This document shows positions 1-6,592 of a stretch of DNA of 16,248 nt, in pieces. This DNA comes from an uncultured Porphyromonadaceae bacterium. Lineage in GTDB: Bacteria > Bacteroidota > Bacteroidia > Bacteroidales > Muribaculaceae. The notes beneath the pieces are model-generated. The model was not told the DNA's origin. It saw only the letters and a program-made list of their open reading frames with translations, and did no database searches. The translations under genes were made by a program, and so were the position numbers. Position 1 is the first letter of the stretch. Each line of letters starts with the position of its first letter. The stretch is from NCBI GenBank assembly GCA_947166165.1, contig CAMVDK010000038.1, positions 1 to 16,248 of the forward strand, given 5' to 3'.

Positions 1-6
1 AAACGC

Positions 7-132
7 TTATTTTTGTATGTTTAAAAAAAACGCAGTCAAATATGATCCTTATGTTCTTATAGTCTAAAAAAACTCAGTCTAATAAAGTCCTTATTTTCTT
101 ATATTCTAAAGAACTAGCCACCATATATGACG
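7..132. repeat. Degenerate 42-bp tandem repeat, three units
   Basis: Three adjacent 42-bp units can be laid out at 7-48, 49-90 and 91-132. Each begins TTAT. The first two end in a shared TCC, and they share an A-run followed by CAGTC and then a TCCTTAT junction. The third unit matches only in its first half and then decays. The stretch is very AT-rich, unlike the neighbouring coding DNA, and the array may continue to the left of the window. No ORF of note crosses it. It lies downstream of the peroxidase gene, so it is intergenic. The period was measured from the CTTAT/CCTTAT anchors at 6, 48 and 90. Confidence 0.6.
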
Positions 133-136
133 AACG

Positions 137-163
137 GCCCTGGCCGCATGTAGTGGTCAGGGC
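137..163. terminator. Hairpin downstream of the peroxidase gene (weak terminator candidate)
   Basis: A 9-bp stem pairs 137-145 with 155-163 around a 9-nt loop. It contains one G-T wobble on the plus strand, which becomes an A-C mismatch on the minus strand. It sits 26 bp beyond the stop codon of the minus-strand peroxidase gene. No T-run follows it in either direction, so a classical intrinsic terminator is only weakly supported. Confidence 0.3.
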
Positions 164-188
164 GTGTATGCATTGCCGCATTCGGAGG

Positions 189-818
189 TCAGAGCAGCGA
201 CTTGACCAACTCTTCGACCTGCTTCATGTCGGCCGTAGGCTCGAAGCGAGCCACAACGCGCCCCTGGCGGTCGACAACAAACTTGGTGAAGTTCCACTTG
301 ATGTCGGGGCTGTCCTTGTAGTTGGGGTCGGCCTTGCTGAGCATGTCGTCGAGCAAGGCGCCAATCTTGTGGTTCAGATCGAAGCCTTCGAAGCCCTTCT
401 CGGCTTTCAGATAGGTGAACAGCGGCGAGGCATTCTCGCCATTCACATCGATTTTCTTGAACTGCGGGAACTCGGTGCCATAGTTCAGTTGGCAGAAGCT
501 GTGGATTTCCTCCTCGGTGCCCGGAGCCTGCTGGCCGAACTGGTTGCACGGAAAATCGAGGATTTCCAAACCCTGTTCGCGGTAGGTCTTGTAGAGCGCT
601 TCCAGTTCTTCGTACTGCGGCGTGAAACCACACCGCGTAGCGGTGTTAACGATGAGCAGCACCTTGCCGCTGTAGTTGCTCATACTCACTTCTGCTCCAC
701 GGCGGTCGACCACCGTGAAGTCGTAGATGCTTTGTGCCATAATAGTTGAGTTGCTTATTAAGAATAACGTCAAAACGAGTGTTTTCAACACCTGTTCTTT
801 TAATTTTTTATTTTTCAT
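189..818 (-). CDS. Glutathione-peroxidase-like thiol peroxidase, exported
   Basis: This is a 209-residue protein of the glutathione peroxidase family, which reduces hydrogen and organic peroxides. Visible motifs are the peroxidatic Cys63 in NTATRCGFT, FPCNQFGQQAPG at about 89-100 (Cys91, catalytic Gln98) and WNFTKF at 175-180 (catalytic Trp175 and Asn176). Cys109 lies where thioredoxin-dependent members keep their resolving Cys, so thioredoxin rather than glutathione is the likelier reductant (inference). Residues 1-28 form a basic, hydrophobic signal peptide ending in Ala28, followed by Gln29. That is a plausible signal peptidase I site, so the enzyme probably works in the periplasm. A second ATG at 738-740 (Met27) would give a cytoplasmic form without the leader. 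I keep the long start because the upstream residues make a sensible signal peptide. The gene is monocistronic, with a possible TAnnTTTG box about 180 bp upstream. Confidence 0.9.
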   Translation of the reverse strand: MKNKKLKEQVLKTLVLTLFLISNSTIMAQSIYDFTVVDRRGAEVSMSNYSGKVLLIVNTATRCGFTPQYEELEALYKTYREQGLEILDFPCNQFGQQAPGTEEEIHSFCQLNYGTEFPQFKKIDVNGENASPLFTYLKAEKGFEGFDLNHKIGALLDDMLSKADPNYKDSPDIKWNFTKFVVDRQGRVVARFEPTADMKQVEELVKSLL

Positions 819-999
819 TTATTTAAAAAATATTTTAGAAGAAGAATTAGGCCTGTTGATAACGGCAATAACTTTTCTCCAAAAAACTTGCATATTTAGT
901 TATTGAACTCGGAAACTAGTCATTGCACATGTTATAAACAATTCTAAATACTGATAATCAAATGAATATTGAAGTTATCAACAGCCTGTTTACAACGTG

Positions 1000-1007
1000 C
1001 AAAGTTA
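1000..1007 (-). promoter_or_regulatory. Possible Bacteroidetes -7 box for the peroxidase gene
   Basis: On the minus strand this reads TAACTTTG, an exact match to the TAnnTTTG -7 consensus of Bacteroidetes. It points towards the peroxidase gene, whose start lies about 180 bp downstream. No good TTTG -33 element is seen 19-21 bp upstream. The leader would contain two of the TTATCAACA motifs. Confidence 0.4.
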
Positions 1008-1094
1008 GTAATTTTTTAGTTAGTGCACGGTTAATTATCGGCCAAAATGCTGTTGAAAGCGAAAAAATAATTTGGCGTTATCTTTTTTGGATGG

Positions 1095-1111
1095 TTGAAA
1101 ACAATTTTCAA
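1095..1111. repeat. Short perfect inverted repeat, TTGAAAA-n3-TTTTCAA
   Basis: Seven-bp arms at 1095-1101 and 1105-1111 flank a 3-bp centre. The site lies within the AT-rich intergenic region between two TTATCAACA groups. It could be a dimeric regulator site or part of the candidate origin. Short AT palindromes also arise by chance in such DNA. Confidence 0.3.
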
Positions 1112-1200
1112 TATGGCGTTTGTCGGAAAAAAGCAAGCGAAGTTGTTGATTATTGTCATCAATTTATCAACGCTTATCAACAGGGTTATCAACAAGGGTG

Positions 1201-1241
1201 AAAAGCGGGACAAAAACCTCCGACCCCATTGTCCCACTTTT
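1201..1241 (-). terminator. Intrinsic-terminator-like hairpin after the MBL-fold gene
   Basis: An 11-bp stem pairs 1201-1211 with 1231-1241, with one G-T wobble and a 19-nt loop. On the minus strand it starts AAAAGTGGGAC and ends GTCCCGCTTTT, so the T-run is the distal part of the stem. It begins 15 bp past the stop codon of the MBL-fold gene and would end the operon that reads through it. The A-run and T-run on both sides mean it could also act on plus-strand transcripts. Confidence 0.65.
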
Positions 1242-1256
1242 GAAATTGGTGGGGTT

Positions 1257-2075
1257 TCAGCGGTCGAGGTTGATGGTTTCGAGGTCGTCGGGCACGTGGA
1301 TGGTGCCGGCGAAGTGCTGCGCGGCTTCGGCGGTGTAGGTGAGGCGGCGCTGGGCGAGTTGTGTGTCTTCGGTGTGGTAGAGCACGAGGTGGCTCACACC
1401 GAGTTCCTGGGCCACGCGTCCGGCGTCGAGGGCGGTGCTGTGGTGCTTCTCGTAGGGATTGAAGCGCTGGCGGTCGCGCCACAGGCAGAAGGCCTCGCAC
1501 AGCAGCCAGTCGCAGTGGCGCACCCAGGGCGCGTCGGCATCGTTGTATGGCTCATCGCCCAGGCATGCGAGGCGTTGGCCGTCGGGCAACTCGGCGGTGA
1601 AGCCGAACTGCTTGAGTTTGGTGCTTTGGATGTCGAAAGCGGTGAGCGAGAATTGCGGCTCAATCTGTACGCGCTCTCCGTGCGTGAGTTCGTGCAGCAC
1701 GATGGTGTGGTCGAGGGCGCTGTGAATTTTGGCAGGCATCATCATGCGGCACATGGTGCGCAAGGCGTGGGCCACTTCGTCGTGGCAGTAGATGGTGAGT
1801 GGTGGCTTGAACCAGCCCTTGTGGATGAGGGGCGAAATTTTGCGGATGAGCCATACGATGCCCAGAATGTGGTCGGTGTGGCAGTGGGTGACGAAGATGT
1901 GGCGCAACTCTTCGAAGGGGATGTGCGCGCGGTGGAGCTGGCGGAAGATGCCGTTGCCCCCACCGCCGTCGACGAGCAGCGAGCCGCTGCCGGTGCGCAG
2001 CAGGAAGCAGGTGTTGTAGCATCGGGTGCACATGGCGTTGCCCGTGCCAAGCATGATGAGTTGCATGGCGCTCAT
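1257..2075 (-). CDS. Metallo-beta-lactamase-fold hydrolase (RNase Z-like)
   Basis: This is a 272-residue member of the metallo-beta-lactamase fold. The metal-binding signature HCHTDH is at residues 64-69, with DGGGG at 36-40 before it. Further candidate ligands are Asp174 in GDEPY, His211/His212 in HHST and His234 in YHTED. The order and spacing recall RNase Z and related phosphodiesterases, but substrate specificity cannot be read from the sequence. There is no signal peptide, so it is probably cytoplasmic. The start chosen is the ATG at 2073-2075, which overlaps the stop of the upstream histidine kinase as ATGA. An internal ATG three codons on (MQLIML) is an alternative. The overlap implies translational coupling with the kinase. 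The hairpin at 1201-1241 ends the unit. Confidence 0.85.
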   Translation of the reverse strand: MSAMQLIMLGTGNAMCTRCYNTCFLLRTGSGSLLVDGGGGNGIFRQLHRAHIPFEELRHIFVTHCHTDHILGIVWLIRKISPLIHKGWFKPPLTIYCHDEVAHALRTMCRMMMPAKIHSALDHTIVLHELTHGERVQIEPQFSLTAFDIQSTKLKQFGFTAELPDGQRLACLGDEPYNDADAPWVRHCDWLLCEAFCLWRDRQRFNPYEKHHSTALDAGRVAQELGVSHLVLYHTEDTQLAQRRLTYTAEAAQHFAGTIHVPDDLETINLDR

Positions 2076-3280
2076 TGGTTGTTGTTGCCGGCTATGGGGA
2101 GTTCGATGGCGAAGGTGGTGCCCACGCCCACTTCGCTGTCTTTGACGTAGATGCGGCCGCCGTGATACTCCTCGATGATGCGTTTCACCAGTGTGAGTCC
2201 GAGTCCCCATCCGCGCTTCTTGGTGGTGAATCCGGGGGTGAATACGTCCTTGAAGTTCTTGCGTGGAATGCCTTTTCCGGTGTCGCGCACCAGGATAAGC
2301 GCCTGCTGGGTGGTGCTGGTGATGGTGATGTCGAGTCGTCCCTCGCCGCCCATGGCGTCGACGGCGTTCTTGGTGAGGTTTTCCATCACCCACTCGAACA
2401 GCGGCAGACAGAGCATTACGCCGCAATTGTTTTCGTCGCTGGAGTGGATGGCGAGTTCCACGCGGTTGGGGATGCGGGTGCGCATGTAGCTCAAGCTGTC
2501 GGCCACGGCCTCGTTGATGAAGGCGAGCTCCTTTTCGGGCATGGAGCCTATTTTGGAGAAGCGGTCGGCGATGACGCTCAGCCGGTGCACATCCTTGTCC
2601 ATGTCGGCCACCACATCGGCCTCCACCCCCATCGAGCCGAGCAGCTGTGTCCACGCCATGAGCGACGAGATGGGGGTGCCGAGCTGGTGGGCGGTTTCCT
2701 TCGACAGACCCACCCACACCTTGTTCTGCTCGGCGCGCTTGACGCTGATCAGGGCGAAATAGGCAATGCCGAGCATGATGAGCATCACGGCGAGCTGGAT
2801 GTAGGGGAACCACGCCAGTTGCCGCAGGGTGATGGAGTCGTCGTAGTAGAGCCACTGCGTGGTGGATTTGTCGATTTTGATTTCAATTTTGTTGTTCGAC
2901 TTGCTCAGTTTGGTCAGTTTCTTTTCGAGGAAAGCGCGGTTGGTGGGCGAGATGTCGAAGAGCGCGTTGCTGTCGACGGGCTCGGGCAGGCGGAAGTTGC
3001 GGTGCTGGAGGATGTTGTTCTGCTGGTCAACGAGCATGAGCGGGATGTTGTGGTTGCTCTCGATGATGGAGAACAGGAAGTCTACGTCGGTGTCGGGTCC
3101 GGCCGATGCGAGTTCCTTGGTGGCGTTGGCCCATATTTCCATGCGCTCGCGCTCCTGCTTGGCCAGGTCGCGCGCCAGGTGGTTGGAAATGAGCAGAAAG
3201 GCAGCCACAAGCAGGAGGGAGACGGTGAGGAGCACCGTCTTCCACACGCGCCTGGAGTCGTAGATGTTGCGCAGGTTCAT
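2072..3280 (-). CDS. Sensor histidine kinase, membrane-bound, no adjacent response regulator
   Basis: This is a 402-residue sensor kinase. Transmembrane helices at about 15-34 and 161-179 enclose a small periplasmic domain of about 125 residues. There is no obvious HAMP or PAS domain after the second helix. The H-box ETAHQLGTPISSL places the phosphoacceptor at His198. The N-box WVMENLTKNAVDAM lies near 297-310, the G1 box VRDTGKGIP at 331-339 and the G2 box GWGLGL at 357-362, so the ATPase is complete. The start at 3278-3280 is chosen because its N-terminus leads directly into the first membrane helix; the reading frame extends further upstream but only as an antisense shadow of cdd. It begins 7 bp after the cdd stop and overlaps the MBL-fold gene by 4 bp. 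No response regulator lies in the window, so its partner and signal are unknown. Confidence 0.9.
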   Translation of the reverse strand: MNLRNIYDSRRVWKTVLLTVSLLLVAAFLLISNHLARDLAKQERERMEIWANATKELASAGPDTDVDFLFSIIESNHNIPLMLVDQQNNILQHRNFRLPEPVDSNALFDISPTNRAFLEKKLTKLSKSNNKIEIKIDKSTTQWLYYDDSITLRQLAWFPYIQLAVMLIMLGIAYFALISVKRAEQNKVWVGLSKETAHQLGTPISSLMAWTQLLGSMGVEADVVADMDKDVHRLSVIADRFSKIGSMPEKELAFINEAVADSLSYMRTRIPNRVELAIHSSDENNCGVMLCLPLFEWVMENLTKNAVDAMGGEGRLDITITSTTQQALILVRDTGKGIPRKNFKDVFTPGFTTKKRGWGLGLTLVKRIIEEYHGGRIYVKDSEVGVGTTFAIELPIAGNNNQ

Positions 3281-3287
3281 CGTTCGG

Positions 3288-3755
3288 TCAGAAGTCGGTG
3301 AAGCACAGTGGCAGGAGCGAAGCCACACTAGGCAGGCGGTAGATGCATCGCTCGCCCACGAGGAGCACGGTGATGGGCTGCTTGGCGTTTCTTTCGAATT
3401 CGAGCATGGCCTGGCGGCAAAGTCCGCAGGGCGAGCACGGCTCGGTGACGAAACCGTTGGAGTCGCGGGCGGCGATGGCCACAGCGGTGATGTCCACTCC
3501 CGGATAATTGGCTCCGGCGTTGTAGAAGGCGCTACGCTCGCCGCAGATGCCGGAAAAGGCTGGGTTTTCCTGGTTGGCACCCTTGATGAAGACACCGTTC
3601 TCGAGCAGGATGGCAGCACCTACGTGGAAGTGGCTGTAGGGGGCGTAGCTGCTCTGGGTGGCCACGCGGGCCAGTCTCACAAGCTGCTGCTCGCTGGCGC
3701 TGAGCTCGGAAAAGTCGAGCTCTTGGATGGTTGTGGTGAGTTGCTTCTCTTTCAT
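3288..3755 (-). CDS. cdd: Cytidine deaminase
   Basis: This 155-residue enzyme of pyrimidine salvage deaminates cytidine and deoxycytidine to uridine and deoxyuridine. The zinc site is of the small tetrameric type with three Cys ligands: Cys71 in CGERSAF, with catalytic Glu73, and Cys110/Cys113 in PCGLC. Most relatives have CAE, so the Gly at position 72 is a mild variant. The substrate-binding region YAPYSHFHVGAA (37-48) and the NQEN stretch at 61-64 are also present. The length is a little above the usual 130-140 residues because of an N-terminal extension. The gene leads the compact cdd - kinase - hydrolase group. The region ahead of its start holds an 11-unit tandem repeat instead of a recognisable promoter. 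Confidence 0.92.
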   Translation of the reverse strand: MKEKQLTTTIQELDFSELSASEQQLVRLARVATQSSYAPYSHFHVGAAILLENGVFIKGANQENPAFSGICGERSAFYNAGANYPGVDITAVAIAARDSNGFVTEPCSPCGLCRQAMLEFERNAKQPITVLLVGERCIYRLPSVASLLPLCFTDF

Positions 3756-3769
3756 AGTCGTTAATTTTT

Positions 3770-3920
3770 AATTCACAATGCACAATTCAATGCACAATTC
3801 ACAATGCACAATTCAATGCACAATTCACAATGCACAATTCACAATGCACAATTGCGCGATGCACAATTCGCGATGCACAATTCGCGATGCACAATTCGCA
3901 ATGCGCAATTCGCGATGCAT
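3770..3920. repeat. Tandem repeat of 11 units, mostly 14 bp, between mutS and cdd
   Basis: The 151-bp array is built of units beginning AATT, with lengths 14, 12, 14, 12, 14, 14, 15, 14, 14, 14, 14. Units 1-6 are of the form AATTCACAATGCAC, with the 12-mers lacking CA. From unit 7 onwards the core changes to CGCGATG or a close relative. The array is thus a hybrid of two sub-families joined near 3850. It starts 15 bp upstream of the cdd start codon and ends 42 bp after the mutS stop, so it fills the cdd leader. Unit number is likely to vary between strains by slippage. The open frames running through it are repeat artefacts. Confidence 0.9.
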
Positions 3921-3962
3921 AATGATGTGTGGCGGTTTGGTTGTTATGATGCTGTATGGTTA

Positions 3963-6587
3963 TCATTTCGACTGTTTACCGGTGAGGATGCCCTTGATGC
4001 CGTGCAGCTTGTTGAGGGCTTCGATGGGGGTGAGGTTATTGATGTCGATGTGCAGGATTTCGTCGCGTATCTGGCTGAGCACGGGGTCGTCGAGCTGGAA
4101 GATGGAGAGCTGGTATCCGCTGCGCGACGAGGCTACGTCGGCCAGGTCGCGGGTGAGTGCGTCGCCGCCTGCTGCGGCCTGCTCGAGCTGTGCGAGCACT
4201 TTCTCGGCACGCTCCACGATGCTGGCGGGCATGCCGGCCAGTTTGGCCACGTGGATGCCGAAGCTGTGCGCGCTGCCGCCCTTCACAAGTTTGCGCACAA
4301 ACACCACCTTGCCGCCCACTTCCTTGACGCTGACGTTGTAGTTGACGATGCGCTTGAAGGAGCGCTCCATCTCGTTGAGCTCGTGGTAGTGGGTGGCGAA
4401 GAGCGTCTTGGCGTGGGTGGGGTGTTCGTGGATATACTCCACGATGCTCCAGGCAATCGAAATGCCGTCGTAGGTGCTGGTGCCGCGTCCGAGTTCGTCG
4501 AAGAGCACGAGGCTGCGCTCGCTCAGGTTGTTGAGGATGCTGGCTGCCTCGGTCATCTCCACCATGAAGGTGGACTCGCCGAGCGAGATGTTGTCGCTGG
4601 CGCCGACGCGGGTGAAAATCTTGTCGACCACTCCGATGCGCGCCCGCTGGGCAGGCACGAAGCATCCCACCTGCGCCATGAGGGTGATGAGTGCCGTCTG
4701 CCGCAGCAGCGCGCTTTTACCGGCCATGTTGGGGCCGGTGATAATCATGATTTGCTGCTGGTCGGCCCCGAGCTGGATGCTGTTGGGCACGTATTGCTCG
4801 CCGGCTGGCAACTGCTGTTCGATGACGGGGTGCCGGCCGTCGGTGATGTCGATGTCGAGCGTGTCGTCGACCTGCGGGCGGTTGTACTTGCATTCGAGCG
4901 AGACGCGGGTGAAGGCACACAGGCAGTCGAGCTGGGCGAGCACTACCGAGTCGGCCTGGATGGCGGGAATGTATTCGGCCACGGCGGCCACGAGCTCGTT
5001 GAAGAGCTGCCCTTCGCGCACGAGTATGCGCTCCTCGGCTCCGAGTATCTTTTCCTCGAGCTGCTTGAGTTCGTCGGTCACATAGCGCTCGGCGTTGACG
5101 AGCGTCTGCTTGCGTATCCACTCGGGCGGCACCTTGTCCTTGTGGGTGTTGCGCACCTCGATGTAGTAGCCGAACACATTGTTGTAGGCAATCTTGAGGC
5201 TGGTGATGCCAGTGCGCTCGGCCTCGCGGCGCTGCACCTGCATGAGCAGGTCTTTGCTGCTGTGGGTGATTTGCCGCAGCTCGTCGAGTTCGGGGTCGAC
5301 TCCGGGGAGAATCACGCCTCCCTTGGTCACCTGTGCCGGAGCGTCGGGGTTCACCTCGCGGGCGATGCGGTCGCGGATGAGTTGGCAGGGATTGAGCTGG
5401 TCGCCCAGGGCGCGCAGCACGTTGCACTCGCTGCTGTCGCATATGCGTTTGATGGGTTCCACAGCCTGCAGTGCGCTGCGCAGTTGCACGAGTTCGCGCG
5501 GCGTGATGCGTCCCACGGCCACCTTCGACACCAGCCGCTCCACGTCGCCCACGGCGGCGAGTTGCTCGGCGAGCAGTTCGCGGTCGTCGGTGTGCCGCAT
5601 GAAGTGCTGCACGACGTCGAGCCGGCGTTCGATGGCGGCCACCTCCTTGAGGGGGAACAGCAGCCAGCGGTGCATCATGCGCCCTCCCATGGGCGAGAGG
5701 GTGCGGTCGAGCACGTCGAGCAGCGACTTGCCGTCCTCGCTCATGGGTGCCACGAGTTCGAGGTTGCGGATGGTGAAACGGTCGAGGCGCACGTAGCGCT
5801 CGGCCTCGATGCGGGCCAGCGTGGTGATGTGCCGCACCTGGGTGTGCTGCGTCAGGTCGAGGTAGTGCAGAATGGCTCCGCTGGCCACGATGGCCTGCTG
5901 CATGCCGTCGACCCCGAAACCCTTCAGGTTCTTGGTCTCGAAGTGGCGCAGCAGCCGGTCGGTGGCCGCCTCGAGTGTGAACACCCAGTCGTCCATCTCG
6001 AAGGTGAGGTAGTGGGCGGTGAAGTCGTCGGCGAACCGCTGGCGGTTGCTCCGCTCGATGAGCACCTCTTTGGGCGAAAAGTTGTTGAGCAGTTTGTCCA
6101 CATACTCGATGTTGCCCTCGGCGGTGAGAAACTCACCGGTGCTGATGTCGAGAAAAGCCACGCCCACAATGGCCTTGCCGAAGTGGACAGCAGCCAGGAA
6201 GTTGTTCTCCTTGCGGTCGAGGATGTTGCCGCCCACCACCACGCCGGGCGTCACCAGCTCGGTGATGCCGCGCTTGACGAGTTTCTTGGTCAGCTTGGGG
6301 TCCTCGAGCTGGTCGCAGATGGCCACGCGCTTGCCGGCGCGCACGAGTTTGGGCAGGTAGGTGTCGAGGGCGTGGTGCGGGAATCCGGCCATCTCGGTGG
6401 CCGCCGCTCCGCCGTTGGACCGGCGGGTGAGGGTGATGCCCAGAATTTCGGAGGCCGTGACGGCGTCCTCGAGATAGGTCTCATAGAAGTCGCCCACGCG
6501 GAAAAGCAGCACCGCGTCGGGGTGCTTGGCTTTCATGTCCATGAACTGCTTCATCATGGGCGTGAGTGCGCTGTTGTTCTGAGCCAT
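3963..6587 (-). CDS. mutS: DNA mismatch repair protein MutS
   Basis: This is an 874-residue, full-length MutS, the mismatch-recognition ATPase of methyl-independent and MutL-coupled repair. The mismatch-wedge motif F-Y-E is at Phe34 and Glu36 in GDFYETYL. The ATPase Walker A GPNMAGKS is at 618-625 and the Walker B/signature region LFDELGRGTSTYDG has Asp697 and Glu698. FATHYHEL and the helix-turn-helix dimerisation region follow near the C-terminus. The reading frame is open well upstream, but the ATG at 6585-6587 gives the usual MutS N-terminus and lies 5 bp after the stop of the glutaminyl cyclase gene. The two are therefore probably cotranscribed. On its downstream side is the 14-bp tandem repeat, a slippage-prone element of the kind MutS normally stabilises. 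Confidence 0.97.
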   Translation of the reverse strand: MAQNNSALTPMMKQFMDMKAKHPDAVLLFRVGDFYETYLEDAVTASEILGITLTRRSNGGAAATEMAGFPHHALDTYLPKLVRAGKRVAICDQLEDPKLTKKLVKRGITELVTPGVVVGGNILDRKENNFLAAVHFGKAIVGVAFLDISTGEFLTAEGNIEYVDKLLNNFSPKEVLIERSNRQRFADDFTAHYLTFEMDDWVFTLEAATDRLLRHFETKNLKGFGVDGMQQAIVASGAILHYLDLTQHTQVRHITTLARIEAERYVRLDRFTIRNLELVAPMSEDGKSLLDVLDRTLSPMGGRMMHRWLLFPLKEVAAIERRLDVVQHFMRHTDDRELLAEQLAAVGDVERLVSKVAVGRITPRELVQLRSALQAVEPIKRICDSSECNVLRALGDQLNPCQLIRDRIAREVNPDAPAQVTKGGVILPGVDPELDELRQITHSSKDLLMQVQRREAERTGITSLKIAYNNVFGYYIEVRNTHKDKVPPEWIRKQTLVNAERYVTDELKQLEEKILGAEERILVREGQLFNELVAAVAEYIPAIQADSVVLAQLDCLCAFTRVSLECKYNRPQVDDTLDIDITDGRHPVIEQQLPAGEQYVPNSIQLGADQQQIMIITGPNMAGKSALLRQTALITLMAQVGCFVPAQRARIGVVDKIFTRVGASDNISLGESTFMVEMTEAASILNNLSERSLVLFDELGRGTSTYDGISIAWSIVEYIHEHPTHAKTLFATHYHELNEMERSFKRIVNYNVSVKEVGGKVVFVRKLVKGGSAHSFGIHVAKLAGMPASIVERAEKVLAQLEQAAAGGDALTRDLADVASSRSGYQLSIFQLDDPVLSQIRDEILHIDINNLTPIEALNKLHGIKGILTGKQSK

Positions 6588-6592
6588 GGCAA

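Larger units (their letters stand above)
854..1194. other. Cluster of TTATCAACA motifs in an AT-rich region; candidate replication origin
   Basis: The 438-bp gap between the peroxidase gene and the MBL-fold gene holds no convincing gene. It carries four exact copies of TTATCAACA: one inverted at 854-862, and direct copies at 975-983, 1174-1182 and 1186-1194. It also has TTATCAACG at 1164-1172 and weaker relatives at 932-940 (TTATAAACA) and 1144-1152 (inverted TAATCAACA). TTATCAACA differs by one base from the DnaA box TTATCCACA. The flanks at 770-850 and 1000-1110 are strongly AT-rich, as expected of an unwinding element. G over C on the plus strand also jumps just to the right. Against an origin, the genes to the right would be read head-on to the fork, and no dnaA, dnaN or mnmG is in view. 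Alternatives are binding sites for another regulator or a dispersed repeat. Confidence 0.4.

Noticed and set aside
962..1237. Short frames on both strands in the AT-rich gap (79 and 68 codons)
   Set aside because: They are built largely from the repeated TTATCAACA region, have no conserved features and no promoter that fits. They look like chance frames.
2075..3301. Plus-strand open frame of 408 codons
   Set aside because: It is antisense to the histidine kinase, which has all its catalytic boxes. No domain is visible in the antisense product.
3770..3920. CRISPR array
   Set aside because: The units are 12-15 bp and directly adjacent, without unique spacers. No cas gene is present.
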